Assembly: GCA_016715885.1 (NCBI GenBank)
Contig: JADJXL010000025.1
Coordinates: forward strand, 62,001-126,000
Direction: 5' to 3'
Length of the DNA: 64,000 nt
DNA from: Polyangiaceae bacterium
GTDB taxonomy: Bacteria > Myxococcota_A > Polyangia > Polyangiales > Polyangiaceae
Position numbers and translations under genes: made by a program. Positions 1 through 8,330 of this stretch are shown here, piece by piece (position 1 is the stretch's first letter; every line of letters starts with the position of its first letter). The notes beneath the pieces are model-generated. The model did not search any database and was not told the DNA's origin. It saw only the letters and a program-made list of their open reading frames with translations.

Positions 1-504
1 GTGAATCCTCGTGCACGCTGGCTTCATATCGGCATGGGTGCCGTGCAATTTTTCCAAGGAAACATTGACGAGGCCCTGCGTAGCTTTCAGCGAAGCGTCG
101 AATGCGCCCCGCTCCTCGTCGGGCCGACGTTATTGGCTTATCGAGGCGAAGCGCTGCGTCTCGCGGGCAAGCCCCAAGAAGCCGTCCGTGACCTCAAAAC
201 CGCTTGCCGCGACAATCCTTCACGCATCAGCGCGTGGGTCAACCTTTGGCTGGCAAATGACGACCTTGGCCTCGCCGGCGAACGCGATGCGGTATTTGCC
301 GAGCTCGTGACAAAATCTCGATTTCTGTTGGCGGATGCAGCCGAAGAGCAGTTTTCCAAGGCGGTTTACGACATCCAATCGCCCCCCGAACGTCGACTCT
401 TGCTGGAGCATGTCCTCTGCATGATGCGCGGCAATCGTTCGTCGTCGTGCGTCACCTATTTCATGGCGGACGGCGAGTTACGTAGCGTGATGAGCGCCGT
501 CTGA
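1..504 (+). CDS. TPR-like hypothetical protein, 5'-truncated by the window edge
   Basis: The frame is open from the first base (a GTG) to a TGA at 504, so the true start probably lies upstream. The 167 visible residues are helical and contain tetratricopeptide-like units: one around residues 8-40 with the pattern G-A-V-x-F-x-x-G-x-x-x-E-A-L-x-x-F, and one around 44-76 ending in a DNPS-like turn. TPR domains mediate protein-protein contacts. There is no signal peptide or membrane segment in the visible part. In this phylum such repeats often end a larger regulator or enzyme, but nothing here shows which. The function is unknown. Confidence 0.7.
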   Translation: MNPRARWLHIGMGAVQFFQGNIDEALRSFQRSVECAPLLVGPTLLAYRGEALRLAGKPQEAVRDLKTACRDNPSRISAWVNLWLANDDLGLAGERDAVFAELVTKSRFLLADAAEEQFSKAVYDIQSPPERRLLLEHVLCMMRGNRSSSCVTYFMADGELRSVMSAV

Positions 505-578
505 GGCGAAACTTCGAATCGACCAGGATTGTTCACTCGGCGCTTGACAATACGCCCGAGTGCTGTCTGAGTGCCCTC

Positions 579-1973
579 ATGCAGCATTCGAATCGTCCGG
601 GAATATCGCGCGAAGATACGGCGCCCGATTGGGCGGCCGTGCGACGCGACTTTGCCATTGTGGAACGAATCGTCCCGGTCCTCGGCGGCTCCCAGCGGCC
701 GCTCGTGTATCTCGATCATGCAGCATCGACGCACGCGCCTCGGTCGGTCGTCTCGGCGTATGCGGACTTTTTGCAGCACGAGTATTCCAACGTGCATCGA
801 GGCACGCATTTGCTGTCTCGCCGTGCAACCGTTCGATTCGAGGAAGCGTACGGCGAGGTCGCGAGCTTCATTGGTGCCGAAGTCGAAAAAGGTTGCATTT
901 GTTTTGGCATGAACACGACGCAAGCCATTGATTTGGCGAGTCACGTGGTTGCGCATTTGCCCGGCAAGGTCGTGACGACCGAAATGGAGCACCATTCGAA
1001 TGACTTACCGCATCGCAGGCGCGGGGACGTCCTTCACGCGCGCATTGCGAGCGACGGGATCGTGGACTTGAACCACCTCGACGAGCTACTTCGCAAAGAG
1101 CGTGTCAAGCTCGTCGCGGTCACGGGCGCGGCGAATGTCACGGGGCTCTTGCCGGATTTGCGGGCCATTGCGCGATTGGCCCACGACCGAGGTGCATTGT
1201 TGCTCGTGGATGCAGCGCAGCTCTTGGCGCATCACGCCATTGATGTGCAGCCATTCGATCATCCCGAGCACATCGATTTTTTGGCGTGCGCGGGTCACAA
1301 AGCCTACGCGCCCTTCGGGGCTGGGTTTCTCTATGGCCCGCGCGCGCTTTTCGACGCCGCGCCGCCGTATTTGCCTGGAGGTGGAAATGCCGCGCGCGTG
1401 ACGGAGAGCTCCGTGGAATTCCTTCCTGCGCCTGATCGGCATCACGGAGGCACCCCGAACATCGCCGGCGTCGTGGGCCTCATGAGCGCGCTATCGTTTT
1501 TGCGTGCAATCGGAATGGATGCCGTACGAAAGCACGAGCTCGAGCTGACTCGAAAGGCCATTGCTGGCATGCAAGCGCTCGGCGGCATTACCATTTATGG
1601 CAATCCCTCTCCCGAAGCTCGATTGGGTGTCATTTCGTTCAACGTCGAGGGCGTGTCGGAATTGATGACGGCCGCCGTGCTTTCCGAAGAGGGAGGTATC
1701 GCGGTTCGTAATGGTCGCTTCTGCGCGCACATCTACATGGATAAGCTCTTGCGCATTCATCATGGCGAGACCGGCGAGCTCCCGACGGGTGCGGTACGCG
1801 CCTCGTTCGGCATCTACAACGACGAATCCGATGTCGATCGATTTCTGGAGGAATTGAAACGAGTGCGTGATCGTGCGTGGGTTGGTCGTTACCACGTCAA
1901 GGGAGGCGCAATGATGGCCGAATTTGCGAGCCGCTGCGCGGACCAGTGGATGGAACCGGCGCACGAAGCGTAG
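579..1973 (+). CDS. Aminotransferase class V, SufS-like cysteine desulfurase homologue
   Basis: This 464-residue protein has the fold-type I PLP pattern of the SufS/CsdA group. It has an N-terminal YLDHAAST motif near residue 44, EMEHHSN near 135, the cofactor-binding LLVDAAQ near 208, and GHKAYAPFG with the Schiff-base Lys at about 241. A Cys at about 382 in RFCAHIY sits where SufS carries its persulfide-forming Cys in GHHCAQP. Family members remove sulfur from cysteine to feed Fe-S assembly, though some homologues act on other substrates. It is longer than SufS (about 406 aa). No sufB, sufC, sufD or sufU lies next to it, so its acceptor is unknown. A TTGACA hexamer at 544-549 lies upstream without a convincing -10 box. 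Confidence 0.85.
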   Translation: MQHSNRPGISREDTAPDWAAVRRDFAIVERIVPVLGGSQRPLVYLDHAASTHAPRSVVSAYADFLQHEYSNVHRGTHLLSRRATVRFEEAYGEVASFIGAEVEKGCICFGMNTTQAIDLASHVVAHLPGKVVTTEMEHHSNDLPHRRRGDVLHARIASDGIVDLNHLDELLRKERVKLVAVTGAANVTGLLPDLRAIARLAHDRGALLLVDAAQLLAHHAIDVQPFDHPEHIDFLACAGHKAYAPFGAGFLYGPRALFDAAPPYLPGGGNAARVTESSVEFLPAPDRHHGGTPNIAGVVGLMSALSFLRAIGMDAVRKHELELTRKAIAGMQALGGITIYGNPSPEARLGVISFNVEGVSELMTAAVLSEEGGIAVRNGRFCAHIYMDKLLRIHHGETGELPTGAVRASFGIYNDESDVDRFLEELKRVRDRAWVGRYHVKGGAMMAEFASRCADQWMEPAHEA

Positions 1974-1990
1974 TCTCGGGAAGGCAAGCT

Positions 1991-2305
1991 CCGCGGGGTT
2001 TCAGAGACCGTCTCATGACTCGAAACCCCCATCCTCAATGCACGCACGCGCGGGGTTGAAACCCCGCGCTACACATTCAAAAGTCCCTCACTTCCGTTCG
2101 GGACTGGCGTTGTGCGATCTCGGATCGTTATCGAGAATCTCTGTCGATTTCGCAATAGATTGCATTTCTCGCAATGCGGCGTGAGGCTAGTCCGAGCGCG
2201 GTAGCGCGAGGACTTCTTGTAATGTAGCGCGGGGTTTTAACCCCGCGCTAGCGTGCGGTGACGCACTTTGGCTCGAGTTATGAGACGATCTCTTCAACCC
2301 GCGGC
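1991..2305. repeat. Dispersed repeat family A, complete copy with inverted ends (MITE-like)
   Basis: The left end (1996-2022) carries GTCTCATGACTCGA. The right end (2273-2302) carries nearly the same sequence on the opposite strand, TCGAGTTATGAGACGATCTC. This gives imperfect terminal inverted repeats of about 28 bp. Inside are two perfect palindromes with 10-bp arms, GCGCGGGGTT at 2048-2069 and again at 2227-2248, separated by about 150 bp. A second long copy lies at 26716-26982 and a one-end fragment at 4831-4919. No transposase is encoded, so this looks like a non-autonomous element or a structured intergenic repeat. Confidence 0.75.
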
Positions 2306-2380
2306 GGGGGTGAGGTGCGAATTGCGCGCTAGTCCCAAATCTGCCTGGCACCTTCTGCCCCGAAGCGCGATACATTCCCC

Positions 2381-3133
2381 ATGGCCATGGCACACATCCT
2401 CATTGTCGAGGACGAACCGGCAATCGCCGAATCGCTCGCGTATGCCCTGCGTCGTGACGGGTTTGCCACCACGCTCGCCCCCACCCTCGCAGATGCGCGG
2501 CGCGCCCTTCCTTCCGCATCCCTCGTCATCCTCGACCTCATGCTCCCCGATGGCAGCGGCTTCGACCTCATCGGCGACGTCCGTCGAAGCAGCACCGCCG
2601 TCCCCATCATCGTCCTCACCAGCCGCGACGACGAAGCCGATCGCGTCGCAGCGCTCGAAACAGGCGCCGACGATTACGTCACCAAACCCTTCTCCACGCG
2701 CGAAATGACCGCACGCGTCCGCGCCGTTCTTCGTCGCTCCACCGCCACCGCGTCCGCTACGCCTCCACCAACCACCCCTCCACCCCCCGCAGCCCGCGAA
2801 GAGCCCCTCCCCATCGCCATCGACGAACCCAGCCGCAGAGCACACGTGCACGGCCAAGAGCTCGACTTGACACGCGTCGAGTTCGACTTGCTCGCCTGTT
2901 TGCTCGCAGCTCCTGGTCGCGTCTTCACCCGTGCCGAGCTCATCGATCGCGTCTGGGGCGACGGCTTTGCCATCACCGATCGCACCGTCGATTCCCACGT
3001 CAAAGGCCTCCGCCGCAAAGTCGAAACAGCGGGCGGCAACCCTGGCATCATCGAAACCGTGCGTGGCGTCGGCTATCGTGTCACGGACAAACCCGTCCCG
3101 CCCTCGCGTGATGGTAGCTCGGAAACCCCGTGA
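2381..3133 (+). CDS. OmpR-family response regulator, CreB-like
   Basis: This 250-residue protein has an N-terminal receiver domain (about 5-120) and a C-terminal OmpR/PhoB winged helix (about 150-240). The receiver has the acidic pair at 10-11, phospho-acceptor Asp52 in LDLMLPDG, Thr80 and Lys102 in YVTKPF. A Pro/Thr-rich linker at about 125-138 joins the domains. The helix region ends with DRTVDSHVKGLRRK and ETVRGVGYR. The sensor kinase begins 4 bp inside its 3' end (GTGA), so the two are co-translated. The receiver resembles E. coli CreB more than PhoB by eye. Target genes are not evident. A second ATG lies 6 bp downstream of the chosen start. Confidence 0.93.
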   Translation: MAMAHILIVEDEPAIAESLAYALRRDGFATTLAPTLADARRALPSASLVILDLMLPDGSGFDLIGDVRRSSTAVPIIVLTSRDDEADRVAALETGADDYVTKPFSTREMTARVRAVLRRSTATASATPPPTTPPPPAAREEPLPIAIDEPSRRAHVHGQELDLTRVEFDLLACLLAAPGRVFTRAELIDRVWGDGFAITDRTVDSHVKGLRRKVETAGGNPGIIETVRGVGYRVTDKPVPPSRDGSSETP

Positions 3134-4515
3134 TTCGCCTCATCATCGCCACCATCTCCGCCGTCGGCCTCATCCTCCTCGTTGCCTACGTCGTCTCGCG
3201 CATCGTTCGAGCTCGAACGGCTGGCACCAGCATCCGCCTCCAAGTCTTCATCGCCCTCGCAAGCATCGTCGGCGCATTCTCCTTCGGCCTCGGCCTTCTC
3301 GTCCTCGATCGCATCCAAGCTCGCGCAACGCTGCTCGCCGACGACGCCGCGCGCGACGAAGCCGCCGCCATTGCCGCCGTCGTCGCAGGTGAAATCGCCG
3401 AACGCTCCTCCTCGCTCGAAGACGTCGGCGGACGTATCGCTCGTTCCTCCAACCCTGCAACCCTGCACTTCTCGCTGCTCGATACCACTGGACGCACGGT
3501 CTTTGCCAGCGGTCCAGCGCAAGGCGAACCCGGCACCGTTTTCGCCACTGCGCCCATCCTCATTGACGGACATGTTTCCGGACAAGTTCGCGTCGTCAAA
3601 CCCACCATCGTCATTCGTCGCGTTCTTGCGGACTTTGCGCCCACAGTCGTTACCATCAGCGCATTGCTCGGTGCCGCCGCTGCCGCTGCCGCAATGCTCA
3701 TTGGTCGAGCCATCGCGACGCCCATCGAAGCGCTCACCGAATTCGCCGTACGCGTCAGTGAAGGCGAACGTCGCGCGCCGCCGCCACCTGCATTTGGCCG
3801 CGAAGTTGCGCGCCTGTCACGTGCCATTGATTCCATGCGCAGGCAGCTCGAAGGTCGCCCTTTCGTCGAAACTTTTGCTGCGGATCTCTCGCACGAGCTC
3901 AAGAATCCCGTCGCGGCCATTCGAGCGAGCGCCGAAGTCCTTGCCGACGGGGCGCTCGAGGAACCTGCCGAAGCCGAAAAGTTCGTCGCTCGTATTCGCG
4001 AGGCCACCGAGCGTATCGAAGCGTTGCTTGGCGACTTGCTCAACCTCGCTCGAATCGAAGCGCGTGGCGTCGAAGAAGCCGCTGTCGTGGACCTCGACAA
4101 ACTCGCGCGGGAGGTCGTCGCTCGAGGTCGTGAGCGAGGTGCCGTCATCGACGTCTCCATTGTCGGCGCGCCGCTCGTTCGAGGCAGTGCGCCATGGTTA
4201 TCCCGCGCGCTCGAGAACCTGCTCGACAATGCGCATACGCACGGCGCCGCAGACGAGCCCATTCGGTTATCGATTGACCGTGAGTCGAACAAGGTACGAA
4301 TTACCGTGCGCAATCGAGGCAGCATTCATTCGCACGTGGCTGGGCGGCTATTTCGTCGATTCGTGACCACGCGAAGTGGTCATGGCGGAACGGGATTGGG
4401 GCTCGCCATCGTCCGCGCCATTGCGGAGGCTCACAGTGGATCGGTCGAATGCATCGACGGCGGCCCGCCCGAGGTCGCGTTTCGCATAACGTTGCCACCG
4501 GCGACGATGCTTTAG
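3130..4515 (+). CDS. Sensor histidine kinase, CreC-like
   Basis: This 461-residue inner-membrane kinase starts at a GTG overlapping the regulator's stop. Transmembrane segments lie near 3-25, 36-58 and 168-192. Between the last two is a periplasmic sensor with a CreC-like APILIDG...GQVRVVKP stretch. A HAMP-type linker (about 190-245) leads to the HisKA domain, with the phospho-acceptor His255 in LSHELKNP. The ATPase domain has an N box (ENLLDNA) near 361 and a G box (GHGGTGLGLAIV) near 417-428. All catalytic boxes look intact. It should phosphorylate the adjacent regulator. The signal is unknown. Confidence 0.92.
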   Translation: MIRLIIATISAVGLILLVAYVVSRIVRARTAGTSIRLQVFIALASIVGAFSFGLGLLVLDRIQARATLLADDAARDEAAAIAAVVAGEIAERSSSLEDVGGRIARSSNPATLHFSLLDTTGRTVFASGPAQGEPGTVFATAPILIDGHVSGQVRVVKPTIVIRRVLADFAPTVVTISALLGAAAAAAAMLIGRAIATPIEALTEFAVRVSEGERRAPPPPAFGREVARLSRAIDSMRRQLEGRPFVETFAADLSHELKNPVAAIRASAEVLADGALEEPAEAEKFVARIREATERIEALLGDLLNLARIEARGVEEAAVVDLDKLAREVVARGRERGAVIDVSIVGAPLVRGSAPWLSRALENLLDNAHTHGAADEPIRLSIDRESNKVRITVRNRGSIHSHVAGRLFRRFVTTRSGHGGTGLGLAIVRAIAEAHSGSVECIDGGPPEVAFRITLPPATML

Positions 4516-4555
4516 GTGGAACGAATCTAGTTTCCTAGGTCCCTCCCTGATTCGC

Positions 4556-4783
4556 TTAGAGCTTTATCGGCTTTGACGTCCACACGTTCGGCTGCGCTTC
4601 GGGGGGCAACTCCGAATCCCATGCGAGAATGAAATCCAGACCTTTCAGTTTGGCTTGCTTCCAGCGCTGAACGAAGCGACCGGACAGGTAGATCGACCCA
4701 GCGCGATGACATTTTCCGTCCGAAAATCGAAATACACACCGGGACCAAGCTCCGGCGGCTTCAAGCATCGTCGGCGCATTCAC
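4556..4783 (-). pseudogene. Possible C-terminal remnant of an Imm11-like protein
   Basis: A 75-codon frame on the minus strand reads like the tail of a longer protein. The stretch FVQRWKQAKLKGLDFI resembles the C-terminal end of Imm11-type immunity proteins, which are frequent in myxobacteria. There is no credible start or N-terminal domain, and a second minus-strand frame (4527-4748) overlaps it. The family assignment is from memory of the pattern and is weak. It may be a decayed gene fragment or chance. Confidence 0.25.
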
Positions 4784-4830
4784 GTGGGCTGGGGGTCGAC
4801 CCCATAAGCGCTAACATAACGCAATTGTCG

Positions 4831-4919
4831 CCCCGCCCCGGGTTGAAGAGATCGTCTCATAACTCGAGCCAAATTGCGTCATTGCACGTCCGCGCGGGGT
4901 TTCAACCCCACGCGGGGGT
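4831..4919. repeat. Repeat family A, one-end fragment
   Basis: This matches, in opposite orientation, the right-hand end of the copy at 1991-2305. GGGTTGAAGAGATCGTCTCA is followed by the same spacer and then a GCGCGGGGTTTCAACCCC palindrome near 4892-4914. Only one end is present, so the copy is truncated. The rest of the 465-bp gap between 4515 and 4981 holds the fragment at 4556-4783 and nothing else recognisable. Confidence 0.65.
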
Positions 4920-4980
4920 GCATTCGAGGACTGGGGAAGGAAAGAAAAATCGTCCCACGGGTACGTGGGCAATCCTCAGC

Positions 4981-5733
4981 TCAGGGCGTCGTCTGCTTCT
5001 TCTTCGTCGCCCGCGTCTTCGCCTGGGTCCGTAACTGCCGCACCGCATTCGTGAGCGGTGCAATCAGCCGCTTTCCTTCCTCGACCACGTCGACATCCGC
5101 ACCCGTCGAGCGCAATGCAATGGCATGACTCAATCTGCGTGCCCATTGCACCCAATCGTCTTCGGCATCGCGTCCCATCGCCACGGCCGACGAAGCTTGA
5201 CCCACGGCCGCTCGATACTTCGCAAACGATGCATCGCTCTTCTGTACCGCCGTTTCCAACAAATCGACCCATTGCAGCGGAAACCCAATGGCCCCGAGAA
5301 TCCCTGCATACTCGGGATTGCGGAGTGCCGTCATGGTTTTTCGGACCTCTTCGTTTTGATCCGGAATACGATCATCCACATGCGCAAGGCCATTGGGATA
5401 CGTTGCCATCAGCAGTGCGTCGATGGCGGCATGTTCCGGCGCATGGCGCCGCAAGGATTCCACTTCGATATATCGGTAGCCGTGGCGATACCAGCGATCG
5501 ACTTCGTCGTCGTGTACGTCGCATTCGGCGAGCAATGCGGATCGCTCGGCAAGGGCAGCGCTCTTGTCGTCGACTTGCGTGGCAAGCGCATCGCGCACGG
5601 TGGCGCTCGTGGGAATCAACGGATCGAGAATGGGATCGGGCGGACCATTGGTGGATCGAGCCACGAGATTGTCGTGGATTTCCCCCGCAATGCGTCGCTT
5701 CTCGTCCCGCGAAACATGAGAAAGACTAGACAT
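4981..5733 (-). CDS. Hypothetical protein, soluble and helical
   Basis: The start is fixed by a full Shine-Dalgarno sequence, AGGAGG, five bases before the ATG. The 250 residues show no signal peptide or membrane segment. They are charged and helical with a Lys-rich tail (TRATKKKQTTP). Recognisable features are limited to a WYRHGYRYIEVESLRRHAPEH segment near 80-100 and a conserved-looking FPLQWVDLLETA near 150. I do not recognise a family. The overall plan (about 240 aa, all-helical, a Trp-containing helix near residue 190) resembles the hypothetical protein at 22429-23130, but real homology is unproven. Confidence 0.8.
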   Translation of the reverse strand: MSSLSHVSRDEKRRIAGEIHDNLVARSTNGPPDPILDPLIPTSATVRDALATQVDDKSAALAERSALLAECDVHDDEVDRWYRHGYRYIEVESLRRHAPEHAAIDALLMATYPNGLAHVDDRIPDQNEEVRKTMTALRNPEYAGILGAIGFPLQWVDLLETAVQKSDASFAKYRAAVGQASSAVAMGRDAEDDWVQWARRLSHAIALRSTGADVDVVEEGKRLIAPLTNAVRQLRTQAKTRATKKKQTTP

Positions 5734-5846
5734 GCGACCTCCTGTAAGCGTCGCACACTACGTGGTTTCGAGGGGAAAGCCAAGAAAAGTGTGAGCGTTC
5801 CGCGTGTTCCGCTGATCATAGGAGGCGGCAAGCAAGGCAGACAGGC

Positions 5847-6126
5847 GTCGAGCGTGATCAAGGAGCACCGGGAGCGAAGCGGACCGACGTCGAGCGCGAT
5901 CAACGCGCACCGGGAGCGAAGCGGACGGGCATCGACCGAGGTAAACGCTCACCGGGAGCAAGGCGGATGGGCGTCGAGCGCGGCAGACGAGCACCAGGAG
6001 CGAAGCGGACCGGCGTCGAGCGAGGTAAACGCGCACCGGGAGCAAGGCGGATGCACGTCGAGCGTGGCCGATGAGCAACGGGAGCAAGGCGGATGCACGT
6101 CGACCGAGGTAAACGCGCGCCAGCCG
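5847..6126. repeat. Tandem repeat array, 42-bp period, about 6.7 units
   Basis: Units begin at 5847, 5889, 5931, 5973, 6015, 6057 and 6099 (partial). Each starts with CGTCGAGCG or CATCGACCG and contains a CACCGGGAGC-AAG/GAAG-GCGGA core. The period is exactly 42 bp, so all six frames stay in phase and long frames arise on both strands. None has a plausible start or signal. The array lies between a minus-strand gene starting at 5733 and a plus-strand lipoprotein starting at 6217, so it occupies a divergent promoter region. Confidence 0.85.
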
Positions 6127-6216
6127 CTCGTGGCGCCGCGCCCCCACCCCTCGAGCCCTACGCATACACCATTGATCTTGTTTTACCGGCTCACTTTGGC
6201 TTACCATGACCGCGCG

Positions 6217-7224
6217 ATGATCCTACGCAGCGATTTTCCTTGGGCCTTGCTCGGACTCGTCGCATGCGCTTGTTCTTCGCCCGCTGCTGCGCCCTCACCT
6301 GCGCCCACGCGCCAAACGCAACCGAAACCCGCTGTGTCAGCCGTCTCGTCGAGCGCCCCTGTGGCTTCGTCTGCGCCGCCGGCTGCATCGTCGAGTGCTG
6401 CGCCAGTTGCATCCGCGAGCGCGCCGTCGCCCGCGCCTACGTTTTCGTTGCAAGCGCCTTCGGCAGCTCTGTCGTTTTCCGTGCAATGCATTGGACGTTC
6501 TCCGGCGCGGCACATGACCGGCCCGCCGCGAGCTTGCATTCTGCGCGGTCGCATACGCGCCGTCAAAGTCGTGGAGACCATTCCCGAGGCTTCGTGGCTC
6601 ATTGACGGTTTTGCACCGTCGGCCCCCGATCGAGCCATCGATATCGACATAACGCCAGACAATGGTTTTCCATGTACGACGCCGCTCGATACGACGGCCA
6701 AAGACATGCGATTGCCCGAAGCGAATTTTCCGGACCTCACGCGTGCCGGGTCGGTGCGAATCCTGGGCGGAGAACGTATCGCGTCCGAGCTTGCCGTCGG
6801 AAAAACCATTTGTGGTTGGTCTCGATTCATTGGCCGACCAGGCCTCGGGAATCCGGCAGGCTGGGAAGGTGAATTGAGCGGCGGGTATTCGAAAGAGAGT
6901 GGATGGAAGCTGCTGGGGGCATATTCGATTTATTTGAGCCCTGCGACGAACAAGCACCTATCTCGTTCGTGGTCCTTCCATCGAGAAGGTGCGGCGCGCA
7001 GAGTTCCGCTCGATGAAGGCGGAGCGTTCATCGTCCACGACGCGGTTCGCATTCGATACAAAAATCAAAGTGCCGTGTCCAAAGACGGGGCAGAGGTGCT
7101 ACTAAAAACGGGAAGTGGGACGTTCGCCGTGCAAGCGACATCGGATCTGACGGCGGGAAACGTCCCCGTCTTCGTGGGCCAGCGCGACGGTTTTGCGTTC
7201 TCGGCCGTGCGCTCGGAACCGTGA
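6217..7224 (+). CDS. Lipoprotein of unknown function
   Basis: I placed the start at the ATG that opens a lipoprotein signal peptide (MILRSDFPWALLGLVAC, lipobox LVAC). The longer upstream frame is open only because of the 42-bp tandem array. The 335-residue product has an Ala/Pro/Ser-rich linker (about 20-75), typical of lipidated surface proteins, then a globular part with paired Cys (CIGRSP, CILRGR, FPCTTP, ICGWS) that could form disulfides. It is predicted to be membrane-anchored and exposed to the periplasm or surface. I do not recognise the globular domain. The next gene is convergent. Confidence 0.85.
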   Translation: MILRSDFPWALLGLVACACSSPAAAPSPAPTRQTQPKPAVSAVSSSAPVASSAPPAASSSAAPVASASAPSPAPTFSLQAPSAALSFSVQCIGRSPARHMTGPPRACILRGRIRAVKVVETIPEASWLIDGFAPSAPDRAIDIDITPDNGFPCTTPLDTTAKDMRLPEANFPDLTRAGSVRILGGERIASELAVGKTICGWSRFIGRPGLGNPAGWEGELSGGYSKESGWKLLGAYSIYLSPATNKHLSRSWSFHREGAARRVPLDEGGAFIVHDAVRIRYKNQSAVSKDGAEVLLKTGSGTFAVQATSDLTAGNVPVFVGQRDGFAFSAVRSEP

Positions 7225-7307
7225 TTCTTGGCTGACGACGTCTGCGCCAAACTTATCGCTTGACACGAAATTCGACGCGATCCAGTGCTCGTCGCCTGGA
7301 GTGACGC

Positions 7308-8330
7308 TCATCGTTTACGCTGTTTTCCGCCACCCGTACGCAGACGCGTTAGTTCCGCTTCGAGCTCCGCGGCGCGGCGAATCGCTTCCTCGGCGCGTCG
7401 CGTTTCTTCTTGACGCCGCCGGGCCTCTTCGTCCGCGCGTCGCGTTTCGTCTTCTACCCGCTGCGCCAACTCTACGCGCATACGCGCTTCTTCCTCGGCG
7501 CGTCGCGAGGTCATTTCGATGAGCTCCGAATCGAAAGGCAATAGCGTTTCCCCTGTGGGACCTACGCCGATTCGCAGCCGAGACGATTGGTTATCGCCTT
7601 CGGCCACGAGGAACGCTTCGAGCACCTCCGAATAGACCCGACGATCGTTCGTGTGCAGCACCGGCATGAGCTTTCCGGCATCGTCGCGCCGGTACACCAC
7701 GAACCGTTTTCGAGCTTTCCGCCGCCGCTTGATGAGAAACGGATCGAAAACGATCAATTCGCGCGTTCCCAAGGCGTCATGGCGAAGCGGCGATTGCAGC
7801 TCGTCCTTTCGAGGGTTTCTCCACGCCTTGACCTCCACGGCCAAACTCGGCGCCACATCGTGAACCCACGTCTTCCAACACCCCTCGAACTTGCTGCGCG
7901 CAAAGTTTCTTGGATCCGCATCCGGCGGGAGCCCGGGCAAAATGTAGACGTCGGGCGAAACACTGCGCTTGTTGTCGCCCTTGTGCCAATAAAGGAAGTT
8001 GTCCGACCCCGTAAAACACACGATGCCCCGCGAAGCCTGATAACGCTCGATGACCGCCTGAAGCTTGGTCGCGACGTAGGTTTCGACCAAATCGCGGCTC
8101 ATGGGCTCCCCAGCAGGGTATTCGGTCGGATCGTCGTCATCGGCATAAAACGCGTCAGCCTCGATGTCCGATTCGTCCGATTCGAACGCATCGCCGTCGT
8201 CGCTCTCGACGATGACGTCGACGATGACCTTCTTCGTCTGCACCGGCGCCTGCGCCGAACGTGATCGATTCGACCTTCGCTTTGCCTGGAACAATTCGAC
8301 CGCGTGCAGCCCCGGAGCGATGGTGGTCAT
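7308..8330 (-). CDS. Uma2-like PD-(D/E)XK putative endonuclease with C-terminal coiled coil
   Basis: This is a 340-residue protein. Residues about 75-260 match the Uma2 (DUF820) restriction-like fold: SPDVYILPGLP carries the conserved Asp, and LAVEVKAWR carries the E-x-K pair, followed by a segment like those that follow the core in this family (ELIVFDP). An acidic Asp/Glu-rich stretch (about 40-72) precedes the domain. After about 275 the chain becomes a heptad-like Glu/Arg coiled coil (ARRRQEETRRAEEA), a common ending for Uma2 proteins in bacteria with many copies. The biological role of this family is unclear. The start is ATG at 8330. Neighbours do not suggest a partner. Confidence 0.85.
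   Translation of the reverse strand: MTTIAPGLHAVELFQAKRRSNRSRSAQAPVQTKKVIVDVIVESDDGDAFESDESDIEADAFYADDDDPTEYPAGEPMSRDLVETYVATKLQAVIERYQASRGIVCFTGSDNFLYWHKGDNKRSVSPDVYILPGLPPDADPRNFARSKFEGCWKTWVHDVAPSLAVEVKAWRNPRKDELQSPLRHDALGTRELIVFDPFLIKRRRKARKRFVVYRRDDAGKLMPVLHTNDRRVYSEVLEAFLVAEGDNQSSRLRIGVGPTGETLLPFDSELIEMTSRRAEEEARMRVELAQRVEDETRRADEEARRRQEETRRAEEAIRRAAELEAELTRLRTGGGKQRKR

Noticed and set aside
5847..6126. CRISPR array
   Set aside because: Units are contiguous with no spacers and no cas genes are in the window. The same applies to 25019-25351.
5758..6207. Minus-strand frame with Arg/Ala/Leu repeats across the array
   Set aside because: A 42-bp period keeps every frame open; there is no start context or known repeat family.
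5125..6216. Long plus-strand frame joined to the lipoprotein at 6217
   Set aside because: It runs antisense through the gene at 4981-5733 and through the 42-bp array; no start or domain supports it, and the lipoprotein signal gives a better start.
7257..7290. Promoter at the TTGACA of the 30-bp duplicate
   Set aside because: It points into the 3' end of a convergent gene and no -10 box is seen.
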